This document shows positions 52,204 through 59,428 of a DNA stretch of 64,000 nucleotides, in pieces (position 1 is the stretch's first letter; every line of letters starts with the position of its first letter). Location of the stretch: the NCBI GenBank assembly GCA_030263805.2, contig CP136010.1, forward strand, positions 2,309,001 to 2,373,000, in the 5' to 3' direction. Source of the stretch: Pseudomonas sp. FeN3W. GTDB lineage: Bacteria; Pseudomonadota; Gammaproteobacteria; Pseudomonadales; Pseudomonadaceae. A program made the translations under genes and the position numbers. The notes under the pieces were generated by a model. It did no database searches. It had not been told where the DNA came from and was given only the letters and a program-made list of their open reading frames with translations.

Positions 52204-53067
52204 ATGGTCCACAGCATGACGGCCTTTGCCCGCAGCGAGCAGGCCGGCGCCCATGGCACCCTCAGCTGGGAAATCCGCTCGGTCAATCATCGCTATCTCG
52301 AGCCGCACCTGCGCCTGCCGGAAGCCTTCCGCGACCTCGAAGGCGCGGTTCGCGATGCGCTGCGCAAAGGCATCTCACGCGGCAAGGTGGAATGCACCCT
52401 GCGCTTCACCGAGGAAAACAACGGCACCGCCCTGCAGGTCGACCGCGAGCGCGCCAGCCAGTTGATCGCCGCCGCCGAAAGCGTTGCCGCACTGATCCGC
52501 CAACCCGCACCGATTGACCCGCTGCAGGTACTTGGCTGGCCGGGCGTACTGGTCGGCGACGCAGTCGACCCACAGGCACTCAACCAGAGCGCTCTACAGC
52601 TCTTCCACAGCGCACTCGAGCAGCTCAAGGAAGGCCGCCGGCGTGAAGGCGACGAGTTGGCCAAGCTGCTCAACGATCGTCTGGACAGCATCCTCGAAGA
52701 AGTGGCCACGCTGCGCGAACAGGTGCCGCAGATGCTCGCAGCCCAGCGCCAGAAGGTGCTCGACCGATTCAGCGAAATGCAGGCAGAGCTCGACCCGCAG
52801 CGCCTCGAACAGGAAATGGTGCTGTTGGCGCAGAAGAGCGATGTCGCCGAAGAGTTGGACCGTCTGGATACCCACGTGGCCGAAGTACGACGCGTACTCA
52901 AGACCGGCGGCGCGGCCGGACGCCGACTCGACTTCCTCATGCAGGAGCTCAATCGCGAAGCCAACACCCTCGGCTCGAAAGCCTTCGACCCGCGCAGCAC
53001 TCAGGCCGCGGTCAATCTGAAGGTACTGATCGAGCAGATGCGCGAGCAGGTGCAGAACCTCGAATAA
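52204..53067 (+). CDS. yicC: YicC family endoribonuclease
   Basis: A 287-residue protein of the YicC/YloC family, reported to act as endoribonucleases (for example on the sRNA RyhB in E. coli). Conserved N-terminus MVHSMTAFARSEQAGAHGTLSWEIRSVNHRYLE and C-terminal DUF1732 region GRRLDFLMQELNREANTLGSKA. The gene precedes gmk and is divergent from rph, placing RNA-processing genes together. Confidence 0.94.
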   Translation: MVHSMTAFARSEQAGAHGTLSWEIRSVNHRYLEPHLRLPEAFRDLEGAVRDALRKGISRGKVECTLRFTEENNGTALQVDRERASQLIAAAESVAALIRQPAPIDPLQVLGWPGVLVGDAVDPQALNQSALQLFHSALEQLKEGRRREGDELAKLLNDRLDSILEEVATLREQVPQMLAAQRQKVLDRFSEMQAELDPQRLEQEMVLLAQKSDVAEELDRLDTHVAEVRRVLKTGGAAGRRLDFLMQELNREANTLGSKAFDPRSTQAAVNLKVLIEQMREQVQNLE

Positions 53068-53071
53068 CCAT

Positions 53072-53099
53072 CAGCCGCCGCAGCGGCTGGTCTATTTTT
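53072..53099 (+). terminator. Intrinsic terminator after yicC
   Basis: CAGCCGC (53072-53078), CGCA loop, GCGGCTG (53083-53089), then TCTATTTTTG. It ends yicC transcripts or attenuates read-through into gmk. Confidence 0.8.
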
Positions 53100-53136
53100 G
53101 TCCCACAGCATTAACAGCGCTTTTCAGGAACCCGTC

Positions 53137-53757
53137 ATGTCCGCCACCACCGGTACGCTCTATATCGTTTCCGCGCCTTCCGGGGCCGGCAAGACCAGCC
53201 TGGTCAAGGCGCTGGTCGATGCACAACCGCAGGTACGCGTGTCGGTGTCCCACACCACTCGCGCCATGCGACCGGGTGAGGTCGACGGGGTCAACTACCA
53301 CTTCGTCAGTCGCGAGGATTTTCTCGCGCGCCTGGAGCGCAACGAGTTTCTCGAGCATGCCGAGGTGTTCGGCAACCTGTACGGCACCTCGCAGCGCTGG
53401 CTGGAGCAGACCTTGGCCGAGGGCTTCGACCTGATCCTGGAAATCGACTGGCAGGGTGCCCAGCAGGTGCGCCGGCTGATGCCGCAGGCCAAGTCGATCT
53501 TCATCCTGCCGCCGACCCAGGAAGCACTGCGCCAACGCCTCAACAACCGCGGTCAGGACAGTGACGAGATCATCGACAAGCGCATGCGCGAAGCTGTCAG
53601 CGAAATGAGCCACTACGTCGAATACGACTACCTGGTGATCAACGACGACTTCGCCCACGCCCTGATCGACCTGCAGTCGATTTTCCGTGCCAACCAGCTG
53701 ATACAGAAGACCCAGCAACAGCGCCACGCCCGCCTGCTCGGCGAATTGCTCGCGTAG
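53137..53757 (+). CDS. gmk: Guanylate kinase
   Basis: Phosphorylates GMP to GDP. 206 residues; P-loop SAPSGAGKTSL near 10-20, GMP-binding HTTRAMRPGEVDGVNYHF near 40-57. Start at 53137 chosen by the family N-terminus and an AGGA site. First gene of gmk-rpoZ-spoT; high (p)ppGpp inhibits guanylate kinase in many bacteria, so its proximity to spoT is meaningful. Confidence 0.97.
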   Translation: MSATTGTLYIVSAPSGAGKTSLVKALVDAQPQVRVSVSHTTRAMRPGEVDGVNYHFVSREDFLARLERNEFLEHAEVFGNLYGTSQRWLEQTLAEGFDLILEIDWQGAQQVRRLMPQAKSIFILPPTQEALRQRLNNRGQDSDEIIDKRMREAVSEMSHYVEYDYLVINDDFAHALIDLQSIFRANQLIQKTQQQRHARLLGELLA

Positions 53758-53872
53758 CCCCGTTGGCGCATAGCCCGCAGAAACAGCGCTTCCATTACGG
53801 CTGGTGATTTTTTAGACTACTCCGTCCGCTCGCCCATTCGGGCACGCTCTACCGCTATTGATGAGGAACACC

Positions 53873-54136
53873 ATGGCCCGCGTTACCGTTGAAGATTGCC
53901 TGGACAACGTCGATAACCGCTTCGAGCTGGTCATGCTCGCTACCAAGCGCTCGCGCCAGCTGGCCACCGGTGGCAAGGAGCCCAAGGTCGCATGGGAAAA
54001 TGACAAGCCGACCGTCGTCGCCCTGCGCGAAATCGCTTCCGGCCTGGTCGACTACGATGTCATTGCACAAGACGAGATCGTTGACGACGAACCGCTCTTC
54101 ACCCAGTACGAGGAAGAGCCGAACGAGGCCATCTGA
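53873..54136 (+). CDS. rpoZ: RNA polymerase omega subunit
   Basis: An 87-residue omega subunit that stabilises the beta' subunit and contributes to the (p)ppGpp site on RNA polymerase. Typical start MARVTVEDCLDNVDNRFELVMLATKRSRQL. The ATG at 53873 has GAGGA upstream; two earlier in-frame ATGs are less likely. Lies directly before spoT. Confidence 0.97.
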   Translation: MARVTVEDCLDNVDNRFELVMLATKRSRQLATGGKEPKVAWENDKPTVVALREIASGLVDYDVIAQDEIVDDEPLFTQYEEEPNEAI

Positions 54137-54196
54137 ATAAATGCCAGGTCGAAGTCGAACCGATAACATCGAAGCCCGCTGGCAAGGAGCACTGTC

Positions 54197-56305
54197 TTGC
54201 CAGCCATAGACGCGCTTGCGGATCGCCTATCGACCTATCTCGGCCCGGACCAGGTCAACCTGGTCCGCCGTGCCTATTTCTACGCCGAGCAGGCCCACGA
54301 CGGGCAGCGCCGGCGCAGCGGTGAAGCCTACGTCACCCATCCTCTCGCGGTAGCCAATATCCTCGCCGACATGCACATGGACCATCAGAGCCTGATGGCC
54401 GCGATGCTGCATGACGTCATCGAAGACACCGGCATTCCCAAGGACGCACTGGTTGCGCAGTTCGGCGAAACCGTTGCGGAACTGGTCGACGGGGTCAGCA
54501 AGCTGACCCAGATGAACTTCGAGACCAAGGCCGAGGCCCAGGCCGAGAACTTCCAGAAGATGGCCATGGCCATGGCCCGCGACATTCGCGTGATCCTGGT
54601 CAAGCTCGCCGACCGCCTGCACAACATGCGCACCCTGGAAGTGCTGGCCGGCGAAAAGCGCCGCCGCATCGCCAAGGAAACCCTCGAGATCTACGCGCCC
54701 ATCGCCAATCGGCTGGGCATGCACACCATGCGCGTGGAGTTCGAGGATCTGGGCTTCAAGGCCATGCACCCGATGCGCTCGGAGCGAATCCGCGCCGCCG
54801 TACGCCGCGCCCGCGGCAACCGCAACGAGATCGTCGACAAGATCGAACAATCGCTGATCCACTGCCTCGAGCGCGAAGGCCTGGAAGGCGACGTGCTGGG
54901 CCGCGAGAAACACCTGTACAGCATCTACAAGAAGATGCGCGGCAAGCGAAAAGCATTCCACGAGATCATGGATGTCTACGCGTTCCGCATCGTGGTGGAC
55001 AAGGTCGACACCTGCTACCGCGTGCTCGGCGCCGTGCACAGCCTCTACAAGCCGCTGCCGGGCCGCTTCAAGGACTACATCGCGATCCCCAAGGCCAACG
55101 GCTACCAGTCCCTGCACACCACGCTGTTCGGCATGCACGGCGTGCCCATCGAGATCCAGATCCGCACCCGCGAGATGGAAGAGATGGCCAACAACGGTAT
55201 CGCCGCGCACTGGCTGTACAAGTCCCCCGAGGACGAAGTGCCCAAGGGCACCCACGCCCGCGCCCGCCAGTGGGTCAAGGGTGTACTGGAGCTGCAGCAG
55301 CGTGCCGGCAACTCGCTGGAATTCATCGAGAGCGTGAAGATCGACCTGTTCCCCGACGAGGTCTACGTCTTCACGCCCAAGGGCCGCATCATGGAGCTGC
55401 CCAAGGGATCGACCGCCGTCGACTTCGCCTACGCGGTGCACACCGACGTCGGCAACACCTGCATCGCCTGCCGCGTCAACCGTCGCCTGGCGCCACTGTC
55501 GCAGCCGCTGGAGAGTGGCTCGACAGTGGAGATCGTCACCGCGCCGGGTGCCCGACCGAATCCGGCCTGGCTGAACTTCGTCGTCACCGGCAAGGCACGT
55601 ACGCATATCCGCCATGCGCTCAAGCTGCAGCGCCGCTCGGAGTCGATCAACCTCGGCGAGCGCTTGCTGAGCAAGGCGCTCAGCGGCTTCGAAACCAGCC
55701 TGGAAAAGATCAGCCCGGAGCGCATTCAACAGGTACTCGCCGAGTACCACATGGAATACGTCGAGGACCTGCTGGAGGACATCGGTCTGGGCAACCGCAT
55801 GGCCTATGTGATCGCGCGCCGCCTAATCCTGCGCGACGACGAGCAGGCGCCGGCGCTCGAAGGGCCGCTGGCGATCCGCGGCACCGAAGGGCTGGTGCTG
55901 AACTATGCCAAGTGCTGTACGCCGATTCCCGGCGACCCCATCGTCGGGCACTTGTCGGCCGGCAAGGGCATGGTCGTGCATCTGGAAACCTGCCGGAACA
56001 TCGCCGATGTGCGCCACAACCCGGACAAGTGCATCCAGCTGTCCTGGTCGAAGGATGTCACCGGCGAGTTCAATGTCGAGCTGCGCGTCGAGCTGGAGCA
56101 CCAGCGCGGTCTGATCGCACTGCTGGCCGGCAGCGTCAATGCCGCCGACGGCAACATCGAAAAAATCGGCATGGACGAGCGCGACGGGCGCATCAGCGTC
56201 GTCCAGCTGGTGGTCAGTGTGCATGATCGCGTGCACCTGGCCCGGGTCATCAAGAAGCTGCGCGCGATCAAGGGCGTCACCCGCATCACCCGCGTCAAGG
56301 CCTGA
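54197..56305 (+). CDS. spoT: Bifunctional (p)ppGpp synthetase/hydrolase SpoT
   Basis: 702-residue Rel/Spo homologue. Domains in order: HD hydrolase (His72-Asp73 in MLHDVIEDT), synthetase domain (about 230-350, GREKHLYSIYKKM and DYIAIPKANGYQSLHTTLFG), TGS (about 385-445, VYVFTPKGRIMELPKGSTAVDFA), helical region with conserved CC motif (YAKCCTPIPGD), and C-terminal ACT domain. Starts at TTG preceded by AAGGAG. Hydrolase is expected to be strong and synthetase weak by family. In the same window as sutA and rpoZ, other slow-growth factors. Confidence 0.97.
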   Translation: MPAIDALADRLSTYLGPDQVNLVRRAYFYAEQAHDGQRRRSGEAYVTHPLAVANILADMHMDHQSLMAAMLHDVIEDTGIPKDALVAQFGETVAELVDGVSKLTQMNFETKAEAQAENFQKMAMAMARDIRVILVKLADRLHNMRTLEVLAGEKRRRIAKETLEIYAPIANRLGMHTMRVEFEDLGFKAMHPMRSERIRAAVRRARGNRNEIVDKIEQSLIHCLEREGLEGDVLGREKHLYSIYKKMRGKRKAFHEIMDVYAFRIVVDKVDTCYRVLGAVHSLYKPLPGRFKDYIAIPKANGYQSLHTTLFGMHGVPIEIQIRTREMEEMANNGIAAHWLYKSPEDEVPKGTHARARQWVKGVLELQQRAGNSLEFIESVKIDLFPDEVYVFTPKGRIMELPKGSTAVDFAYAVHTDVGNTCIACRVNRRLAPLSQPLESGSTVEIVTAPGARPNPAWLNFVVTGKARTHIRHALKLQRRSESINLGERLLSKALSGFETSLEKISPERIQQVLAEYHMEYVEDLLEDIGLGNRMAYVIARRLILRDDEQAPALEGPLAIRGTEGLVLNYAKCCTPIPGDPIVGHLSAGKGMVVHLETCRNIADVRHNPDKCIQLSWSKDVTGEFNVELRVELEHQRGLIALLAGSVNAADGNIEKIGMDERDGRISVVQLVVSVHDRVHLARVIKKLRAIKGVTRITRVKA

Positions 56306-56409
56306 CCTCCTCCGTCGACTTCGACCTGTCTGCAAAACGCCACGGCTGGCCGCTCTCGCCGTCAGCCATTATGCTGGCTGCCCGTCGCCCAATTCCCAGA
56401 GGAGTCTCC

Positions 56410-56790
56410 ATGAGCAAGACCGTGATCAACACCGACAAGGCCCCGGCCGCCATTGGTACCTACTCCCAGGCCATCAAGGCCGGCAACACCGTCTACCTGT
56501 CCGGGCAGATTCCGCTGGATCCGAAAAGCATGGAACTGGTGGAGGGTTTCGAAGCGCAGGCAGTGCAGGTGTTCGAGAACCTCAAGGCGGTGGCCGAAGC
56601 GGCTGGCGGCTCGCTGAAGGACATCGTCAAGCTCAACATCTTCCTCACCGACCTCGGCAACTTCGCCACCGTCAACGAGGTGATGAGCCGTTACTGCCAG
56701 CAGCCGTACCCGGCACGTGCTGCCATCGGCGTCGCCGCGCTGCCGAAGGGGGCACAGGTGGAAATGGACGCGGTTCTGGTCATCGACTGA
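56410..56790 (+). CDS. ridA: RidA family enamine/imine deaminase
   Basis: A 126-residue RidA; hydrolyses 2-aminoacrylate and related enamines. The catalytic arginine lies in PYPARAAIGVAALPKGAQVEMDAVL. Start at 56410 has GAGGAG upstream. Location after spoT is conserved (spoT-yjgF) in Pseudomonas. It is the archetypal paralogue; the one next to dadA is more divergent. Confidence 0.95.
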   Translation: MSKTVINTDKAPAAIGTYSQAIKAGNTVYLSGQIPLDPKSMELVEGFEAQAVQVFENLKAVAEAAGGSLKDIVKLNIFLTDLGNFATVNEVMSRYCQQPYPARAAIGVAALPKGAQVEMDAVLVID

Positions 56791-56803
56791 TCGGACCTGC
56801 CGG

Positions 56804-56822
56804 CGCGGCGCCAGTCGCCGCG
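56804..56822. terminator. Hairpin between convergent ridA and OmpA-like gene
   Basis: CGCGGCG-CCAGT-CGCCGCG, a 7-bp GC-only stem starting 13 bases past the ridA stop. No U-tract. Confidence 0.5.
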
Positions 56823-56831
56823 TCATCGACC

Positions 56832-57416
56832 TCAACGCACCAGAATTTCGACCCGCCGATTGCGCGGCTCGGCAATGGCATCCGGCGTCGCTATCAGCAG
56901 ATTGCGCTCACCGTGAGACTCCACCCGCAACTCCATCGCTTCCAGGCCCTTGCTGCGCAGCAGCTCGGCAACCGCCTGGGCGCGACGCAAACCGACCTGC
57001 TCGTTGGCCGCACGATGACCCAGGGTATCGGTGTGGCCGATCACCGTGACCACCGGATAATCGCGGCGCCGCGCGGCCAAGAGAACGCTGTCCAGCAACT
57101 GCCCGGCCGCGTCGTCCAGCCCACCGGACGATGTCAGGTGAAGCGTGAAGCGCTCGGGCAGGGCCGGCTGGGCGGCCAGCGCCTTGTCGAAATCCGCTTT
57201 GCGGCGCATTTCGGACACGGCGTAGGGCTGACCACTCCCCGCTATCGCCATACCCTTGCCGGACGCATCCAGCCGATGCTCTCCCTCCTCCCCCAGCACC
57301 ACACCACCGCGCCCATTCGCATCGTCCGCCAGCATCACATAGGAATGCTGCGCGCAACCGCCCAGCAGTACCATCGTCAGCAGCGCCATGGTTTTGCTCA
57401 ACGCCAGCGGTCTCAC
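56832..57416 (-). CDS. OmpA-family lipoprotein
   Basis: A 194-residue protein with a lipobox (LLGGC, Cys21) and a C-terminal OmpA/peptidoglycan-binding domain (about 100-194: VIGHTDTLGHRAANEQVGLRRAQAVAELLRS and RVESHGERNLL). It starts at GTG overlapping the stop of the fecR-domain gene by four bases (GTGA). FecR-plus-OmpA pairs often accompany adenylate cyclase or CHASE2 systems in Pseudomonas; no such partner is seen here. Likely anchored in the outer membrane. Confidence 0.88.
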   Translation of the reverse strand: MRPLALSKTMALLTMVLLGGCAQHSYVMLADDANGRGGVVLGEEGEHRLDASGKGMAIAGSGQPYAVSEMRRKADFDKALAAQPALPERFTLHLTSSGGLDDAAGQLLDSVLLAARRRDYPVVTVIGHTDTLGHRAANEQVGLRRAQAVAELLRSKGLEAMELRVESHGERNLLIATPDAIAEPRNRRVEILVR

Positions 57417-57874
57417 GGCGCCACCTTCATCAATACCTGGCCACCGCGTACGCCGATGCGGCCATCAGGCGTATCGACGGCGATGGCTTGTGGATCGAGG
57501 CGGGCCAGGTCGCCCGCAATCAGGTTGAGCGTGCCGCGAGAGAGCGTTGCGCGCAGACGCAGCTCATCCGATGCCGGGGCGAAGCGATAGTCGTCGAGGG
57601 TCAGTTCACTGTGCGGACCGAACGCCAGCACACTGCCGTCGCCGAGAATCACTCCCAGTGCGCCTTCGGCGCCGGTGCTCAACGCCACACCCGGCACGAT
57701 CGCCTGGCCGACCTTGGCGGCATTGGTATAGCCGCGGCTGCTGATGTACGCAGCGCCTTCCACCCGCGCCACATGCCCGACCGGTTCGGGCAGGCTTTCG
57801 GCGGTGGCAGGCGCAATCCAGACTGCAGCAGCCATGTAGAGGGCGCGCCGCATGTAGTTGTTGAAGCCAGTCAT
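57413..57874 (-). CDS. FecR domain periplasmic protein
   Basis: A 153-residue exported protein: signal peptide (residues 1-25, ALYMAAAVWIAPATA) and a FecR domain (about 40-150) with GQAIVPGVALSTGAEGALGVILGDGS and a C-terminal DTPDGRIGVRGG. It is not a sigma regulator, having no cytoplasmic part or membrane anchor. The four-base overlap couples it to the OmpA-like lipoprotein. Its 5' region contains four tandem hairpins. Confidence 0.86.
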   Translation of the reverse strand: MTGFNNYMRRALYMAAAVWIAPATAESLPEPVGHVARVEGAAYISSRGYTNAAKVGQAIVPGVALSTGAEGALGVILGDGSVLAFGPHSELTLDDYRFAPASDELRLRATLSRGTLNLIAGDLARLDPQAIAVDTPDGRIGVRGGQVLMKVAP

Positions 57875-57902
57875 CGAATTCTCGAATCGTCAGGAATGCG
57901 GT

Positions 57903-58034
57903 TGGAGCGATCCCGCTCCACTGGACTAAGGCAGTCCAAACCGGCAAAAAATCCCCTGCCGTTTCGTTTTCCGGTGATTTGTTGGTCGAACAGGGGCGCA
58001 CTGGGCTGTATTTGCCCGAGGTGCCTCGACCAAC
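57903..58034 (-). promoter_or_regulatory. Multi-hairpin leader upstream of the fecR-ompA pair
   Basis: Four successive inverted repeats: TGGAGCG/CGCTCCA (57903-57920), GGACT/AGTCC (57923-57937), AACCGGCA/TGCCGTT with a near-perfect stem (57938-57964), and a 9-bp perfect repeat GTTGGTCGA/TCGACCAAC (57981-58034) enclosing a GGGC/GCCC inner stem. They are different in sequence from each other. I see no known riboswitch signature. Read on the minus strand they lie 29-160 bases before the fecR start. Confidence 0.55.
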
Positions 58035-58132
58035 AGGCGTTTGTCAGAACCCGGCCAGGCGAGATATGCAAGTCAGAGCGAACCGGTCTTCGCTTGCGCC
58101 AGCCTGAGCCGAATGCCGCACACACATGGCTC

Positions 58133-58149
58133 ATCGCCTCAGGGGCGAT
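58133..58149 (-). terminator. Hairpin after the solute-binding protein gene
   Basis: ATCGCC-TCAGG-GGCGAT, a 6-bp stem 23 bases past the stop of the 58172 gene; no U-tract, so low-confidence as a terminator. Confidence 0.4.
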
Positions 58150-58171
58150 CATCCGGTAGCGTGAAATGCCT

Positions 58172-58930
58172 TCAGTTCACGTAACGCTGCGCCGCCTGTT
58201 GCAGCAGCCCTTCCTGCTTCATCTGGTCGAGGGTGCGCTGCAGTTTCTCGACGACCGCATCCGGCGTTTCCTTGTTCAGCGCCAGATAGAGATCGACCCG
58301 ACTCAGGGTCAGCGCCACGGTTAGCGGGCCGACGCCGGCCTGGTTCGCCTCGTATTCGCCGGAGGGGTTGGTGGTCGCCCACAGATCGAACTGGCCGGCT
58401 TTCAGCTTGGCCGGCGTATCGATCAGCGAGCTCTGCACCTCGATGCCGCGGTTGATCAGGTACTGACTGCCCACGCTGCCATCCTTCGAGCCGATTCGGT
58501 ACTGCTTGGCATCTTCCAGGCTGGAGACCTGAATCTGGCTCTGAGGAGTCTTGAGCAGCACGATCTGGATCTCGCTGAGCGGACCGACCCACTTGTACTT
58601 GGGTTCGCGCTCGGGGGTACGGCTGAGGGAAAACACGGCGAAGCCCGGCGTCTTTTCGGCCAGCTGCTGCAGGCGGCTCCACGGGAAACGCAGCGTCATC
58701 GCATAGGGCACGCCCGCGCGCTTGAACAGGGCGGCCACCACTTCAGCGTCGATGCCGCTGATCGCCCCCTCCTTGGCGAAATTCTTGCCATCGTCGGCCA
58801 TGCTGAACGGCGGGAAATTCTGCGTGAGCAGGTTGATGGTCTCCCCGTCGGCGCTGGCCGAGGCGAGTGGCAGGAGGGTAATCAGCGCGCCGAGAAAAGC
58901 GCAGCGAAGATACTTCTTGTTGGTCGGCAT
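58172..58930 (-). CDS. Periplasmic amino-acid-type solute-binding protein
   Basis: A 252-residue bacterial extracellular solute-binding protein family 3 member. Signal peptide residues 1-27 (ALITLLPLASASA), then INLLTQNFPPFSM and GIDAEVVAALFKRAGVPYAMTL near 60-80, the family 3 pattern. No permease or ATPase genes accompany it, so it is an orphan; similar orphans in Pseudomonas can feed sensor proteins or shared transporters. Ligand unknown. Confidence 0.88.
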   Translation of the reverse strand: MPTNKKYLRCAFLGALITLLPLASASADGETINLLTQNFPPFSMADDGKNFAKEGAISGIDAEVVAALFKRAGVPYAMTLRFPWSRLQQLAEKTPGFAVFSLSRTPEREPKYKWVGPLSEIQIVLLKTPQSQIQVSSLEDAKQYRIGSKDGSVGSQYLINRGIEVQSSLIDTPAKLKAGQFDLWATTNPSGEYEANQAGVGPLTVALTLSRVDLYLALNKETPDAVVEKLQRTLDQMKQEGLLQQAAQRYVN

Positions 58931-59428
58931 GTTGAAGTCTCGGGTCGGTCGGACATTATTTTTCGCGCCGGCATCGGTTCCGGGCGGCTGTCGGCAGGTT
59001 CTTATTGCGCCCGGTTCGTGACAAGCGACCGTGCGGCGATGAACCCTAACAGGCCGTTGCGGGACAATCTCTGCGTCGGATCACTTACGTGACAGATGCC
59101 GTCCGCCGCCAGTCCCAGCCGCCGCGCGCCGAGCCAGACGCCGCGGCACGTCATCCGACACAGATTTTCGTTCCCCGCGTGACCGGTCATTCGTCGAAAA
59201 CCTTCCGTCCGTTCGTCGCGTGGCCACTCCTATGGTGGCACTTGCCGTATTCTCGCCGGCTATCGGAGTCTGCCGAGCCGAGACACAGTCGGGCATATAA
59301 ATCGCATCCAACACATCCGAACTGTGGCGCGCCATGCAAATGGCGCCGCGGGGTTTCCCGCGAACAACTGTGGTCCGCCTCCTGGCGGTGGTTTGTCGAA
59401 ACGTCGGGCCTTCCCGATTGGATGTGAA
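58931..59428. other. Long gene-free region between solute-binding protein and FtsH-like genes
   Basis: 498 bases with no supported gene. It includes CCGTTCGTC at 59209-59217, identical to the AlgR core recognition sequence as I recall it, and CATTCGTC at 59188-59195, 22 bases away. A CATATAAAT stretch near 59296 could be a -10. The ORF reading through the last 105 bases into the FtsH-like gene has no family support. Confidence 0.45.

Noticed and set aside
57981..58034. Possible integron attC site (GTTGGTCGA...TCGACCAAC with inner stem)
   Set aside because: The end motifs run GTT first and AAC last, the reverse of attC core order (AAC...GTT), the core bases do not fit RYYYAAC/GTTRRRY, and no integrase or cassette genes are near.
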